Notes under the pieces: model-generated
The model's database searches: none
Told to the model about the DNA's origin: nothing
What the model saw: only the letters and a program-made list of their open reading frames with translations
Assembly (NCBI GenBank): GCA_963712825.1
Contig: CAVQJP010000020.1
Span: forward strand, 15,441-79,440
Reading direction: 5' to 3'
Source: AP-15 sp963712825
Lineage (GTDB): Bacteria; Pseudomonadota; Alphaproteobacteria; ATCC43930; CGMCC-115725
Length of the DNA: 64,000 nt
Made by a program: the position numbers and the translations under genes
Part shown: in pieces, positions 17,026 to 26,519 of the stretch
Position numbering within the stretch: position 1 is the stretch's first letter
Layout of the letters: the number at the start of each line of letters is the position of its first letter

Positions 17026-17473
17026 CGGCGGCAATCCGCCCGACAAATTCGCCAAAATCCTTGGCCTCGCGGAAATTGCGGTAAACCGAGGCAAAGCGGA
17101 TGTAGGCGACCTGGTCGAGGCTCGCCAGCGCCTCCATCACCAGACCGCCGATAATGTCGCTCGGAATGTCGGTCTCGCCGGAGCTTTCGAGCTGGCGCAC
17201 CAGCGAGTTGATGATGCGCTCGACCCGCTCCGGCTCGATCGGCCGTTTGCGCAGCGCGATGTGGATCGAGCGCGCGAGCTTGTCGCGGTCAAACGGCTCG
17301 CGCTGGCCGGTTTTCTTGATCACGGTCAGGTCGCGCAGCTGCACCCGCTCAAAGGTGGTAAACCGCGCTGCGCAATTCGGGCAAAAGCGCCGCCGGCGGA
17401 TGGCGCCACGATCGTCGGTCGGCCGCGAATCCTTGACCTGCGTGTCGTCGGCGCCACAAAACGGACAGCGCAT
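17015..17473 (-). CDS. nrdR: transcriptional repressor NrdR
   Basis: 152 residues. It starts MRCPFCGADDTQVKDSR with a zinc ribbon completed by RRRFCPNC, followed by an ATP-cone domain (VIKKTGQREPFDRDKLARS). NrdR senses ATP/dATP and represses ribonucleotide reductase genes. It sits between glyA (24 bases upstream) and ribD (overlapping), the conserved glyA-nrdR-ribD order of alphaproteobacteria. Confidence 0.97.
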   Translation of the reverse strand: MRCPFCGADDTQVKDSRPTDDRGAIRRRRFCPNCAARFTTFERVQLRDLTVIKKTGQREPFDRDKLARSIHIALRKRPIEPERVERIINSLVRQLESSGETDIPSDIIGGLVMEALASLDQVAYIRFASVYRNFREAKDFGEFVGRIAADGE

Positions 17474-17497
17474 CTGGTCCTCCCCTTTCTTCTCGGG

Positions 17498-18814
17498 TCA
17501 GCCGCCCGATTGCGGATAGATCGGAAAGCGGGCGCAAAGCTCGCGGACTTCCTCGCGCACCCGCGCCGCGGTGGCGCCGTTGTCGTCGCGGCCGCGGGCG
17601 AATGCCCGCAACACCTCGACGACCATACGGCCGACAGCGCGGAATTCGTCGGCGCCAAAGCCGCGCGTCGTCGCCGCCGGCGAGCCGAGCCGGATGCCGG
17701 AGGTGACGGTCGGCTTTTCCGGGTCGAACGGGATCCCGTTCTTGTTGCAGGTGATGCCGGCATGTTCGAGGCTCGCTTCGGCGTCGCGGCCGGTCACCCC
17801 GAGCGGGCGCAGGTCGACCAGCAGCAAGTGCGTGTCGGTGCCGCCCGACACGATCGCCAGCCCTGCTTGCGCCAAGGCTTCGGCTAGAACCTGCGCGTTC
17901 TCGACGACCGCGGCGGCATAACCGCCAAAGGCGGGCTGCAACGCCTCCCCAAGCGCCGCCGCCTTGGCCGCGATCACATGCATCAAGGGCCCGCCCTGCA
18001 GGCCGGGAAAGACGGCGCTGTTGATCCGCCGGCCGATCTCCTCGTCCGCGGCAAGGATCATCCCGCCGCGCGGCCCACGCAAGGTCTTGTGGGTTGTCGT
18101 CGTGACGACGTGGGCATGAGGCAACGGGCTCGGATGGACGCCGCCGGCGACGAGCCCGGCAAAATGCGCCATGTCGACCATCAGATAGGCGCCGATCCCA
18201 TCGGCGATCGCGCGAAAGCGGGCAAAGTCGATGATCCGCGGATAGGCGCTTCCGCCGGCGATGATCAGTTTTGGCCGATGCGCGTGCGCCAGCCGCTCGA
18301 CTTCGTCGTAATCGATGCGCGCGTCGTCGCGGCGCACGCCATAAGAGACGGCATCGAACCATTTGCCCGACAGGTTCGGCCGCGCGCCGTGGGTCAGATG
18401 GCCGCCGGCGGCGAGCGACATGCCGAGGATCGTGTCGCCCGGCGCGAGCAACGCCAGAAAGGCCGCCTGGTTCGCCTGCGCCCCCGAATGCGGCTGCACA
18501 TTGGCAAAGGCGCAGCCGAAGAGGCGCCTGGCGCGGTCGATCGCCAGCTGCTCGGCAACATCGACAAATTCGCAGCCACCGTAATAACGGCGTCCGGGAT
18601 AACCCTCGGCATATTTATTGGTCAGCACCGAGCCTTGGGCCTCCAGCACCGCGCGCGAAACGATGTTCTCGCTGGCGATCAGCTCGATTTGCGATTGCTG
18701 GCGCTCGAGTTCGCAGCCGATCGCCGCCGCCAGCTCGGGATCGCTGGCGGTCAGCGAAGGGGAACCGGCGCCAACCGGAACAGCTGCACCGGAGGATAGC
18801 GGCGTTGTCGGCAT
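17498..18814 (-). CDS. glyA: serine hydroxymethyltransferase
   Basis: About 438 residues from ATG 18814 (an upstream ATG at 18892 would add unconserved residues). This PLP enzyme interconverts serine and glycine while loading tetrahydrofolate with one-carbon units. Key blocks are IELIASENIVSRAV, NKYAEGYPGRRYYGG, LMVDMAHFAGLVAGG and the PLP lysine in VVTTTTHKTLRGPRGG. It is the first gene of the glyA-nrdR-ribD cluster. Confidence 0.97.
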   Translation of the reverse strand: MPTTPLSSGAAVPVGAGSPSLTASDPELAAAIGCELERQQSQIELIASENIVSRAVLEAQGSVLTNKYAEGYPGRRYYGGCEFVDVAEQLAIDRARRLFGCAFANVQPHSGAQANQAAFLALLAPGDTILGMSLAAGGHLTHGARPNLSGKWFDAVSYGVRRDDARIDYDEVERLAHAHRPKLIIAGGSAYPRIIDFARFRAIADGIGAYLMVDMAHFAGLVAGGVHPSPLPHAHVVTTTTHKTLRGPRGGMILAADEEIGRRINSAVFPGLQGGPLMHVIAAKAAALGEALQPAFGGYAAAVVENAQVLAEALAQAGLAIVSGGTDTHLLLVDLRPLGVTGRDAEASLEHAGITCNKNGIPFDPEKPTVTSGIRLGSPAATTRGFGADEFRAVGRMVVEVLRAFARGRDDNGATAARVREEVRELCARFPIYPQSGG

Positions 18815-19219
18815 ACTGGGACCCGCTGCGAAAAAACTGCGCCCCGGCGCGATCCGACCCGGGCATCGGTGCCTAGCAAAATAGTTGGACAATCATACCA
18901 GATTTCGCTTGGGTCTGCCAACCGGCTACCACAAATCGCGTGGCCTCGCCGCCAGGGCAGCGATGCCGCCCGCCGCGGCGGCTGGTGCGGCGGCGCCGGC
19001 GATCAAATTCGCGATCTCTATTGTCGGAGGACTGGCAGCGGGGCGGCCTTCGTTGCCGCGGACCGCCGGCGGGCGGCCCCGCAACAGCTTCGCCAAGTCG
19101 TAGCCCCAACTCGGCAAATCACAATTACTGTGCTCTCGCGTAGGTTTCCGTTGACACAAGATATTCGTGCGGCAATCATCGGCTTTCGTATGCACATTCG
19201 GGCTTATTCGAGGCGAAAG
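18815..19219. other. divergent promoter region between glyA and mucR
   Basis: 405 bases with no convincing gene. It must hold the promoters of glyA (leftward) and the MucR-like gene (rightward). An AGGCGAAAG ribosome binding site precedes 19220. Longer frames through the region are not supported by any similarity. Confidence 0.6.
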
Positions 19220-19660
19220 ATGGCGGAAACAGCGGCGCCGAAAATGGCGGAGGAAGAGTTGTTGCGGATGACGGCAGACGTGGTTGCCGCTTATGTCAGC
19301 AACAATACGTTGCCGACGGCGCAGCTGGCCGAGGTCATCAACGCCGTCTACCAATCTCTGAAGGGGCTGGAGGGGCCGATTGTCGAGGCGGTGGCCGAGC
19401 CGGCGAAGCCGGCCGTCCCGATCCGCAAGTCGATCACCCCGGATTACTTGATCTGCCTGGAAGACGGCAAAAAGCTGAAGATGCTGAAACGGCATCTGCG
19501 CTCGACCTACAGCATGACCCCGGACGAATACCGCGCTCGCTGGGGATTGGCTCCCGATTATCCGATGGTGGCCCCGAACTACGCCGAGCAGCGTTCGGCT
19601 TTTGCCAAGAAAATCGGCCTCGGGCGGGGCACCGGCCGGCAATCGGCGGCCAAGAAATAG
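19220..19660 (+). CDS. MucR/Ros-family transcriptional regulator
   Basis: 146 residues. The C-terminal half is the Ros/MucR DNA-binding fold: ITPDYLICLEDGKKLKMLKRHL, then MTPDEYRARWGL and DYPMVAPNYAEQRS. The zinc-finger position usually held by the second Cys is Asp (CLED), as in many MucR homologues that fold without canonical zinc binding. These proteins are global, H-NS-like regulators in alphaproteobacteria. The window shows no target. Confidence 0.93.
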   Translation: MAETAAPKMAEEELLRMTADVVAAYVSNNTLPTAQLAEVINAVYQSLKGLEGPIVEAVAEPAKPAVPIRKSITPDYLICLEDGKKLKMLKRHLRSTYSMTPDEYRARWGLAPDYPMVAPNYAEQRSAFAKKIGLGRGTGRQSAAKK

Positions 19661-19793
19661 CGGCACGCCATCGTTTGGGGCTTGCGGCGGCGGCGCGCGC
19701 ACGCGCGTTCCCGCTTTCGCGGCGCACAGGCTGTCGCATCGGATAACCGGCGCTGTATAATCGGCGCCGCTTCGATCCGTCGCCGAGGTTCCG

Positions 19794-21017
19794 ATGCAAG
19801 CTGACACTCCCCGCGCCGCCGGCTCCGGTTCGGCAGCACCGTCCGAGATTCGGTTCGATTGGGCCGACCCGCTCCTGCTCGACGGCGAATTGAGCGAGGA
19901 CGAGCGCATGGTGCGCGACAGCGCCCACGCCTATTGCCAGGAAAAGCTGCTCCCGCGCGTCATCGAGGCCAATCGGCACGAGCGTTTCGATCGCGAGATT
20001 ATGAACGAGATGGGCGCGCTCGGTTTTCTCGGCGCAACGATCGACGGCTTTGGCTGCGCCGGGGTCAACTACGTCTCTTATGGGCTGATCGCGCGCGAGG
20101 TCGAGCGCGTCGACAGCGGCTATCGCTCGGCGATGAGCGTGCAGTCGAGTCTGGTCATGTACCCGATCGACGATTTCGGCAGCGCCGCGCAGCGCCAGAA
20201 ATACCTGCCCAAGCTGGCCTCGGGCGAGTGGGTCGGCTGCTTTGGTCTGACCGAACCCGATCACGGATCGGACCCGGCGGGCATGACGACCAGGGCCGCG
20301 GCGGTGGCGGGCGGCTATCGTCTGAACGGCGCCAAGATGTGGATTACCAATGCGCCGATCGCGGATGTCTTTGTGGTGTGGGCGAAAACCGAAGACGGCG
20401 TGATCCGCGGCTTTATCCTCGACAAAGAAATGGAGGGCCTGAGCGCGCCCAAAATCGAGGGGAAATTCAGCCTGCGCGCCTCGGTCACCGGCGAGATCGT
20501 CATGGACGACGTGTTCGTGCCGGCGGAGAACCTGCTGCCCGGCGTGCAGGGGTTGCGCGGACCGTTCTCTTGCCTCAACAACGCGCGCTACGGGATCGCC
20601 TGGGGTGCGATGGGCGCCGCCGAGTTCTGCTGGCATCAGGCGCGCGCCTACACGCTGTCGCGGCGCCAGTTCGGCCGCCCGCTCGCCGCCAACCAGCTGA
20701 TCCAGAAAAAGCTCGTCGACATGCAGACCGAAATCACGCTTGGTCTCGGCGCCTGCCTGCGCCTCGGGCGGCTCAAGGACGAGGGCCGCGCCGCGCCGGA
20801 GATGGTCTCGCTGCTCAAGCGCAACAATTGCGGCAAGGCGCTGGACATTGCGCGCGCCGCCCGCGACATGCACGGCGGCAACGGCATTTCCGACGAGTAC
20901 CACGTGATCCGCCACGTTATGAACCTCGAAGCGGTCAATACCTACGAGGGCACGCACGACATCCACGCCCTGATCCTCGGCCGCGCGCAAACCGGCATCC
21001 CGGCCTTTGCCGGCTGA
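19794..21017 (+). CDS. gcdH: glutaryl-CoA dehydrogenase
   Basis: 407 residues. An FAD acyl-CoA dehydrogenase that oxidises and decarboxylates glutaryl-CoA in lysine/tryptophan breakdown. Typical GcdH blocks are YRSAMSVQSSLVMYPI, CFGLTEPDHGSDP, KMWITNAPIADVFVVWAK and the catalytic-Glu tail NTYEGTHDIHALILGRAQTG. No electron-transfer partner gene is adjacent. Confidence 0.95.
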   Translation: MQADTPRAAGSGSAAPSEIRFDWADPLLLDGELSEDERMVRDSAHAYCQEKLLPRVIEANRHERFDREIMNEMGALGFLGATIDGFGCAGVNYVSYGLIAREVERVDSGYRSAMSVQSSLVMYPIDDFGSAAQRQKYLPKLASGEWVGCFGLTEPDHGSDPAGMTTRAAAVAGGYRLNGAKMWITNAPIADVFVVWAKTEDGVIRGFILDKEMEGLSAPKIEGKFSLRASVTGEIVMDDVFVPAENLLPGVQGLRGPFSCLNNARYGIAWGAMGAAEFCWHQARAYTLSRRQFGRPLAANQLIQKKLVDMQTEITLGLGACLRLGRLKDEGRAAPEMVSLLKRNNCGKALDIARAARDMHGGNGISDEYHVIRHVMNLEAVNTYEGTHDIHALILGRAQTGIPAFAG

Positions 21018-21227
21018 CCCTCGGGTTCGCAGACGCCCGCGCCGCAAAGCCCGGGTAGAGGAGGCAGCACCGCCGTTTCACGATCCGCCGGCAAGGCGCG
21101 GCATTGTTGGGCTTGCCGGGCGCTTGCATCGGTTGCTAGGTTTTGTGCGTTCAGGTCTTGCTCCTAAAGGGCCGTGAAATCCGGGGGATGTGTCTGCGCC
21201 TCCGGACCGGGTTGGTCGGTTCAAAAA

Positions 21228-23909
21228 ATGCTCGCAAGCGCGGGGAGGATCATTCGGAATGCGTTCGCCGCCCGGCGGCGCGATGGTGCCGCGGCGAGGG
21301 CGCTTGCCGCGCGCGCCACAGCCGCGGAGGGCCGGCCGCCGGCGATCGAGCACTGGCAGGCGATCTTGGACAGCCAGGGAGAGAACGCGTCGGCTGCCGC
21401 CTACCTCGGGGTCGGCCGTGCCCGCCGCGTCCTAGGGGAACTGGCGTCGGCCGAAACCGTCATCGAGCAGGGATTGGCGCGGCATCGCGGCGATCTCGGA
21501 TTGGCGGCTGAGCGCGCCGAGATCGCGATGGCGCAGCGCGACTGGCCGCAAGCGATCACGCGCTGGCGGGCAGTGCTTGGGAGCCATGGCGAGCGGGCGC
21601 CGGCCAATATCTATCTGCGGCTCGCCCGCGCGCATCGGTTGTCGGGAGATTTGGCGGCGGCGGGTGCGGTCGTTCGCGACGGGTTGACGCGGCACCGCAA
21701 CCACCCCGCACTGATGGCCGAGCGCGCCGAGATCGCGATGGCGCAGCAGAATTGGTCCGAGGCAATCAAGCTGTGGCAAGCCGTAATTGGCGCCTACGGC
21801 GAGAAAACGCCTCCGGCCGGCGTTTATCCCCGGCTAGCCCGTGCCTACCGCCTGCTTGGCGAACTCCCAGCCGCTGAAACCGTCATTCGGGAGGGGCTTG
21901 CGCAACATCGCGCGGATGTCGGCCTGATGACCGAGCACGCCGAGATCGCGACGGCGGAGCAGACCTGGCCCGAGGCAATCGCGCTCTGGCAAGCCGTCAT
22001 CGCGGCCTACGCCGCGAAGATGCCGCCGGCAAATGTTTATTCCCGCTTGGCCCGTGCTTACCGGCTGTCGGGCGATTTTGCCGCCGCGGAAACCGCTGTT
22101 CGGGATGGGCTCGCGCGGCGCCCCGGCGATATCGATTTGGCGGCCCAGCATGCCGAAATCGCCACCGCGCAAGAGGACTGGCCCGAGGCGATCGGGCGCT
22201 GGCGGGCCGTCATCGCGGCTTATGGCGAGAAAGCCCCGGCCACGGTCCATTCCCGGCTGGGCCGCGCATTCCGCCTGTCGGGCGATTTTACCGCCGCCGA
22301 AACCGTCATTCGAGACGGGCTTGAGCGATATCCGGGCGATGTCGACTTGGCGGCTCAGCACGCCGAAATCGCCACCGCGCGGGAGGATTGGCCCGAGGCA
22401 ATCAAACGCTGGCCGGCCGTCATCGCGGCTTATGGCGAGAAAGCGCCGCCCGCCTCGGCTTATTTGCGTCTGGCCCGCGCCCACCGTCTGTCGGGTGATC
22501 TCCGCGCCGCCGAAGCCGTGATTCGCGACGGGCGCGCCGGGCATCGCGATGACATCGGTCTCGCTGCCGAGCACGCCGAGATCGCCATGACGCAGCAGGA
22601 CTGGCCCGAGGTCGTCAAACGTTGGCAGAGCGTTGTTGCGACCTATGGCGAAAGGGCGCCCCCAGCCAGCGTCTATCGGCGGCTGGCGCGGGCTCACCTG
22701 GTGCAGGGCGCGTTTTCGGCCGCCGAAACCGTTCTTCGGGACGGGCTTTCGCGGCACCCCGACGATATCGGCTTGGCGGACCAGCAGGCCGAGATTGCCG
22801 CGGTGCAGCAGGCGAGCGTGGGGCGGCACGCCATCACCGACACCGGCGGCGAGAAGACGCCGCCAGCCGGCGTTTATCTACGGTTGGCGCGGGCTCACCT
22901 GCTGCACGGCGACTTTTGGGCCGCCGGAACTGCCGTTCAGGACGGGCTGTTGCGGCACCCCGGCGACATCGGCTTGGCCGCGCAGCACGCCGAGATTGCC
23001 GTGGTGCGGGCGGCGAGCGCCGGGCGGCAGGCCGGCATCGAGAGCTGCGGCGAGCAAGCGCTGCCGGCGAGCCGTTACGCGCCGCTGGCGCGGGCTTGCC
23101 TCCTGGAGGCTGATTTTGCGGCCGCCAACGCAGGGGGAGCAGACGGAATGGCGACGGAAGACGAGGTCTCGATTTGGACAAAGTACATCGAGCAGCGAGA
23201 GCGGGCTCTCGACAAGGATCTTCTTCGCTACGGGAACCCGGCTGGTAAGAAAGTGCTCGTCTTTGGCTGCGGCATGGGCAGCGAGGTCGTCTGGGCCGCG
23301 CGCCACCGTGCAAGCTCGGTGCTCGGCGTCGACTTGGTTCCGATCCCCCCCGAGCCCGTGGCGAGAGCATTGGGTCAACAGGGGCTTGCCGATTTTCAGA
23401 ACTACGAAATCCGCAACCAGAATGTGCACGATCTTGCGCTGACCGAGGAGCGCTTTGACCTGATCGTGTCGAATGGCGTTTTCGAGCACATATTCGACCT
23501 CAAAGGAACCCTTGAGGCGTTGCGCCGATTGCTGCGGCCGAACGGGCGGGTCGCAATATATGCAGACGGTTTGTGGTATTCCTCCAGTGGAGGCCACACC
23601 GGCACGTTTCTTTGGGAACATCTTTGGAAAGACCCAAAAGAGATCAAGTCGCTTTCCTCGGAGCACTGGATAAATTGGCGGGACCGCTGCAACCGAATGA
23701 CCTGCGCCGACTTTATCGAAGCGCTGCGCAGCGTGGGCGCCATAATCCTGCAGTTCAACATGAATGCGGATCCACAACTGCACTACCTTCCTGCACTGAT
23801 CGACCGGATAAGATCGCGCGTCCAGGTGAGTCCAACCGACCTGTCGGTCGTTTCGGTCGGCTGCGAAATTTGCTGGGAGGAAAATCTTTGGGCGCCGAGC
23901 CCGCCGTGA
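21228..23909 (+). CDS. TPR-like tandem-repeat protein with C-terminal SAM methyltransferase
   Basis: About 893 residues. Residues 55-640 are roughly eight and a half copies of a 71-residue unit, each with two helix pairs (YLRLARAHRLSGDLAAAETV and HAEIATAQQDWPEAI type). The last copies lose the Trp helix. The C-terminal 260 residues are a class I methyltransferase: KVLVFGCGMGSEVVWAA is the SAM loop, and DLIVSNGVFEHIFDL the acidic/catalytic region. Such fusions often modify surface glycans or proteins; the substrate here is unknown. ATG 21228 is preferred over 21174. Confidence 0.85.
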   Translation: MLASAGRIIRNAFAARRRDGAAARALAARATAAEGRPPAIEHWQAILDSQGENASAAAYLGVGRARRVLGELASAETVIEQGLARHRGDLGLAAERAEIAMAQRDWPQAITRWRAVLGSHGERAPANIYLRLARAHRLSGDLAAAGAVVRDGLTRHRNHPALMAERAEIAMAQQNWSEAIKLWQAVIGAYGEKTPPAGVYPRLARAYRLLGELPAAETVIREGLAQHRADVGLMTEHAEIATAEQTWPEAIALWQAVIAAYAAKMPPANVYSRLARAYRLSGDFAAAETAVRDGLARRPGDIDLAAQHAEIATAQEDWPEAIGRWRAVIAAYGEKAPATVHSRLGRAFRLSGDFTAAETVIRDGLERYPGDVDLAAQHAEIATAREDWPEAIKRWPAVIAAYGEKAPPASAYLRLARAHRLSGDLRAAEAVIRDGRAGHRDDIGLAAEHAEIAMTQQDWPEVVKRWQSVVATYGERAPPASVYRRLARAHLVQGAFSAAETVLRDGLSRHPDDIGLADQQAEIAAVQQASVGRHAITDTGGEKTPPAGVYLRLARAHLLHGDFWAAGTAVQDGLLRHPGDIGLAAQHAEIAVVRAASAGRQAGIESCGEQALPASRYAPLARACLLEADFAAANAGGADGMATEDEVSIWTKYIEQRERALDKDLLRYGNPAGKKVLVFGCGMGSEVVWAARHRASSVLGVDLVPIPPEPVARALGQQGLADFQNYEIRNQNVHDLALTEERFDLIVSNGVFEHIFDLKGTLEALRRLLRPNGRVAIYADGLWYSSSGGHTGTFLWEHLWKDPKEIKSLSSEHWINWRDRCNRMTCADFIEALRSVGAIILQFNMNADPQLHYLPALIDRIRSRVQVSPTDLSVVSVGCEICWEENLWAPSPP
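21390..23130 (+). repeat. 213-bp in-frame tandem repeats inside the TPR gene
   Basis: The 71-residue units correspond to 213-bp DNA repeats with clearly similar nucleotide sequence (GAGAAAGCGCC and GCCGAGATCGC recur). Copies 2 to 7 are the most alike; copies 8 and 9 carry deletions. Near-identical tandem DNA allows copy-number change by recombination. Confidence 0.75.
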
Positions 23910-24143
23910 TCTCCCGACGTAAGCCGGCCGACCCCTCAAAATAATCGCCACCCGCAACCGCCGCGCATCGTCATCGGATTGGACGCTAGGCGAACGCCTC
24001 GGGCGGAGCCCGGGGTGACCACCTGATCGTGCAACCGATCGGACGGTGCTCCAGAGAACCGAATCGTTTAGCCCAGCGGGGCGAATTGATCTTGCAGCAG
24101 TGGGGAGACGCCATGTGGCGCTTGAATTCGGCAATTCCCCATT

Positions 24144-24356
24144 TCACGACGATTTGGGCCCGACATACGTCCCGCGCCACACTTCATTTCCGGCGCTGTC
24201 GATCAGACGCACGTCGAGCTCGGCATCCGCAGTCACCGCCGGCTCGTAGACGGTTTCCACATAGTGTTTGGCGGCCTCCAAATCAGGCGCGTCGAAACTC
24301 CCGCCCGCCAGTCGATGATGACCGCCGACGGGTACGATCTCGTAGCTCCAAGCCAT
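24144..24356 (-). CDS. hypothetical small protein
   Basis: 70 residues starting MAWSYEIVPVGGHHRLAGG, with a strong ribosome binding site (GGAGGAG) just upstream on the minus strand. Sequence features suggest a small alpha/beta fold (FDAPDLEAAKHYVETVYEP, then VRLIDSAGNEVWRGTYVG). I do not recognise a family with known role. The longer frame starting at 24431 has no support for its first 25 residues. Confidence 0.65.
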   Translation of the reverse strand: MAWSYEIVPVGGHHRLAGGSFDAPDLEAAKHYVETVYEPAVTADAELDVRLIDSAGNEVWRGTYVGPKSS

Positions 24357-25051
24357 TCGCTCCTCCGGGTTGGCTGCGCGCGGGCGCATGAGAGACAAAC
24401 ACCGGGCCCACGCCTTAAGCTCCGCGCCCACGACCGGTGACGCGGCCCGCGCCCGGTGGCCTTTTTAGCTGGCATTCGAAAGCAACTGCTTTCCGGCTTT
24501 ATCAGAAACACAAGAGGCTTTGGGGCAATATCTACGGCTCCCGCAGTAATGCCGCCTTGCCGGCCGTTTGGCCCTTGTTCACAGGTGGTTGCGCGCTGGT
24601 TGAAGTTTGGGGATGTTTATCGGGCAATATGACCATTCAACCAGCTGTTGGGGGGAGAATTAGCCAGACCCGACCATGCTACCTTTTCTTGATGCTGGGG
24701 AAAAATGTCCTATGACATCGAGTTCGACGTAAGCGCAAGCCCGGCTACCGCTACGGCGTCCATCATGTGCTTAGCCTTTCGGCCCGGCCGCTTCGACGGA
24801 TTTCCAGGCTGGCAAGGACCCGACCTTCCCTTGCCCGTCGCCCTCCGCTCTAAAGTGTCTGACCCGAAATGAAACGAACGATCGTAAGAGCTTACCGTCG
24901 CCCCGCGAAAGCGGGGGCCCAGGGTAAGCGCCTGGCCTGGAACAGGGGGCGAGCGCCTCAACCTTTGCCCCTGGGTTCCCGCTTTCGCGGGAATGACGGC
25001 CGACTGTCGGACCCATACGGAATTCTTTTCGAGATACTCTCAGTCTTTGAG
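24357..25051. other. gene-poor stretch left of the genomic island
   Basis: About 700 bases with no supported gene; a 92-residue frame at 24437-24715 has no family resemblance. It contains dispersed-repeat copy 3 at 24854-25035 and ends at the left attachment site. The last repeat base lies only 17 bases from the att repeat. Confidence 0.6.
24854..25035 (+). repeat. dispersed repeat, copy 3
   Basis: About 180 bp matching 6051-6310: AGTGTCTGACC at the left, CCTGGAACAGGGGGCGAGCG in the middle, the TTCCCGC-TTTC-GCGGGAA hairpin, and ACCCATACGGAATTCTTTTCG at the right. It abuts the island's left attachment site. Confidence 0.82.
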
Positions 25052-25102
25052 TTTGATGGTGGGTGCAGTAGGACTCGAACCTACGGCCCGCTGATTAAGA
25101 GT
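25052..25102 (-). repeat. attL: 51-bp duplicate of the tRNA-Lys 3' end
   Basis: These 51 bases are identical to 40767-40817, which contain the 3' part of tRNA-Lys(CTT), including the anticodon-loop AAGAG and the T-arm. The tRNA sequence is broken after the anticodon stem, so this copy is not a tRNA gene. An integrase starts 166 bases to the right. This is the standard mark of site-specific integration into a tRNA gene. Confidence 0.93.
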
Positions 25103-25267
25103 TTCCAGTTCGAGGTTTCCACCCGTTTCCATCTGATGCCGACAGCCATGTAATCCGCTGGTTGCCTTGGCTATATGTTGCGGACTGTTGCATTACGCTT
25201 TCGTTTTGGTGATGCCTATGCGATACCTAGACCCGGTTCACTGATCGGTGGACAGGGAGCGGGAACG

Positions 25268-26491
25268 ATGCTGGGCAAGATCACGAAGCGGTCGGTTGAC
25301 GCCCTGGCGCTGCAAGGCAGTGCCGAAATGACGTTGTGGGATACCGAGCTGAAAGGCTTCGGCGTTCGGGTCCAGCGGGGCAACTCGAAAGCCTACGTTC
25401 TCCAGTATCGGGCCGGCAGCGGACGCGGCGCGCCCTTGCGCAAGTTGACGATTGGTCGCCACGGCTCCCCTTGGACGGCAGAGACGGCACGCAGCGAAGC
25501 CAAGCGGCTGCTCGGGATAATCGAGAGCGGGGCCGATCCCGCAGCGGACCGGGGCGCGCGTGCGGCTGCGCCGACAGTTGCGAATTTGGCCGAACGGTTC
25601 CTCGCCGAGCATGCCGACGCAAAACGCAAGGCGTCGACCGCGGGCGAATATCGGCGGCTGATCGACAAGATCATCCTGCCCGCCCTCGGTAAGCGCAAAG
25701 TGGCGGACGTGACCCGAGCCGACGTCACGAAACTTCATCATGCCAATCGAGCCGGGCCCTACCAAGCCAACCGCGTGCTCGCGGTGCTGTCAAAAATGCT
25801 CAACCTCGCGGAGCGGTGGGGTTTACGGCCGGATGGTTCAAATCCGTGCCGCCACGTCGAGAAGTTTGCCGAGAAGAAGCGCGAGCGCTTCCTGTCGGCG
25901 GCCGAACTGGCACGACTCGGAGACGCGCTCTCAGCCTATGACGGGTGGCCGTACAACGCGGCCGCGGTCAAGCTCCTAGTGTTTACCGGCGCGCGCCTCG
26001 GCGAGGTCCTCGGGCTGCGGTGGGAATGGATCGATTTCGAGCGCGGCGAGGCGCGGTTGCCGGACAGCAAAAGCGGCGCGAAGACTCTGCACCTGCCCCC
26101 GCCCGCCCTTGCCGTCCTGGCCGGGTTGCCGCGGCTCGAAGGCAATCCGCACGTCATCGCCGGAGCGAAAGCGGGTGCGGCGCTCGTCAACCTGGAAAAG
26201 CCGTGGCGATCGATTCGCAAGGCCGCGGGCCTCGACGATGTTCGGCTGCACGATTTGCGGCACGCCTTCGCCAGCGTTGCGGCGTCGAGCGGGATGGGGT
26301 TGCCGATCATCGGCAAGATGCTTGGCCACACTCAGGCGGCCACGACCCATCGTTACGCCCATCTCGCCAGCGATCCGGTAAAGGCTGCTGCTGCTGCGGT
26401 GGCCGGCAAGATCGCCGCTGCGATGGGTAGCGGGTCGAGCGAAGCCGAGAAAGCCTCGGCAAAGGTACTGCCGCTGCGCTCCGGCGCGTAG
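25268..26491 (+). CDS. tyrosine-recombinase integrase of the island
   Basis: 407 residues. It has the N-terminal arm-binding domain of P4-type integrases (ALALQGSAEMTLWDTELKGFGVRV), a SAM-like core-binding domain, and a catalytic domain with Arg in FTGARLGEVLGLRW, HDLRH, and GHTQAATTHRYAHL supplying His and the nucleophilic Tyr. It recombines the tRNA-Lys att sites. ATG 25268 follows CAGGGAG; the longer frame from 25175 lacks conserved residues. The gene reads away from attL. Confidence 0.95.
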   Translation: MLGKITKRSVDALALQGSAEMTLWDTELKGFGVRVQRGNSKAYVLQYRAGSGRGAPLRKLTIGRHGSPWTAETARSEAKRLLGIIESGADPAADRGARAAAPTVANLAERFLAEHADAKRKASTAGEYRRLIDKIILPALGKRKVADVTRADVTKLHHANRAGPYQANRVLAVLSKMLNLAERWGLRPDGSNPCRHVEKFAEKKRERFLSAAELARLGDALSAYDGWPYNAAAVKLLVFTGARLGEVLGLRWEWIDFERGEARLPDSKSGAKTLHLPPPALAVLAGLPRLEGNPHVIAGAKAGAALVNLEKPWRSIRKAAGLDDVRLHDLRHAFASVAASSGMGLPIIGKMLGHTQAATTHRYAHLASDPVKAAAAAVAGKIAAAMGSGSSEAEKASAKVLPLRSGA

Positions 26492-26519
26492 CCGCAATCG
26501 GGCGCTTAGGAGGTAATTG

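Noticed and set aside
19434..21047. 537-residue minus-strand frame opposite mucR and gcdH
   Set aside because: Antisense shadow of a clear acyl-CoA dehydrogenase gene.
24437..24715. 92-residue plus-strand frame
   Set aside because: No ribosome binding site or family resemblance; composition matches non-coding flank.
25052..25130. tRNA-Lys-like sequence as a second tRNA gene
   Set aside because: Only the 3' part is present; the sequence diverges inside the anticodon arm, so it cannot fold as a tRNA. It is the att duplicate.
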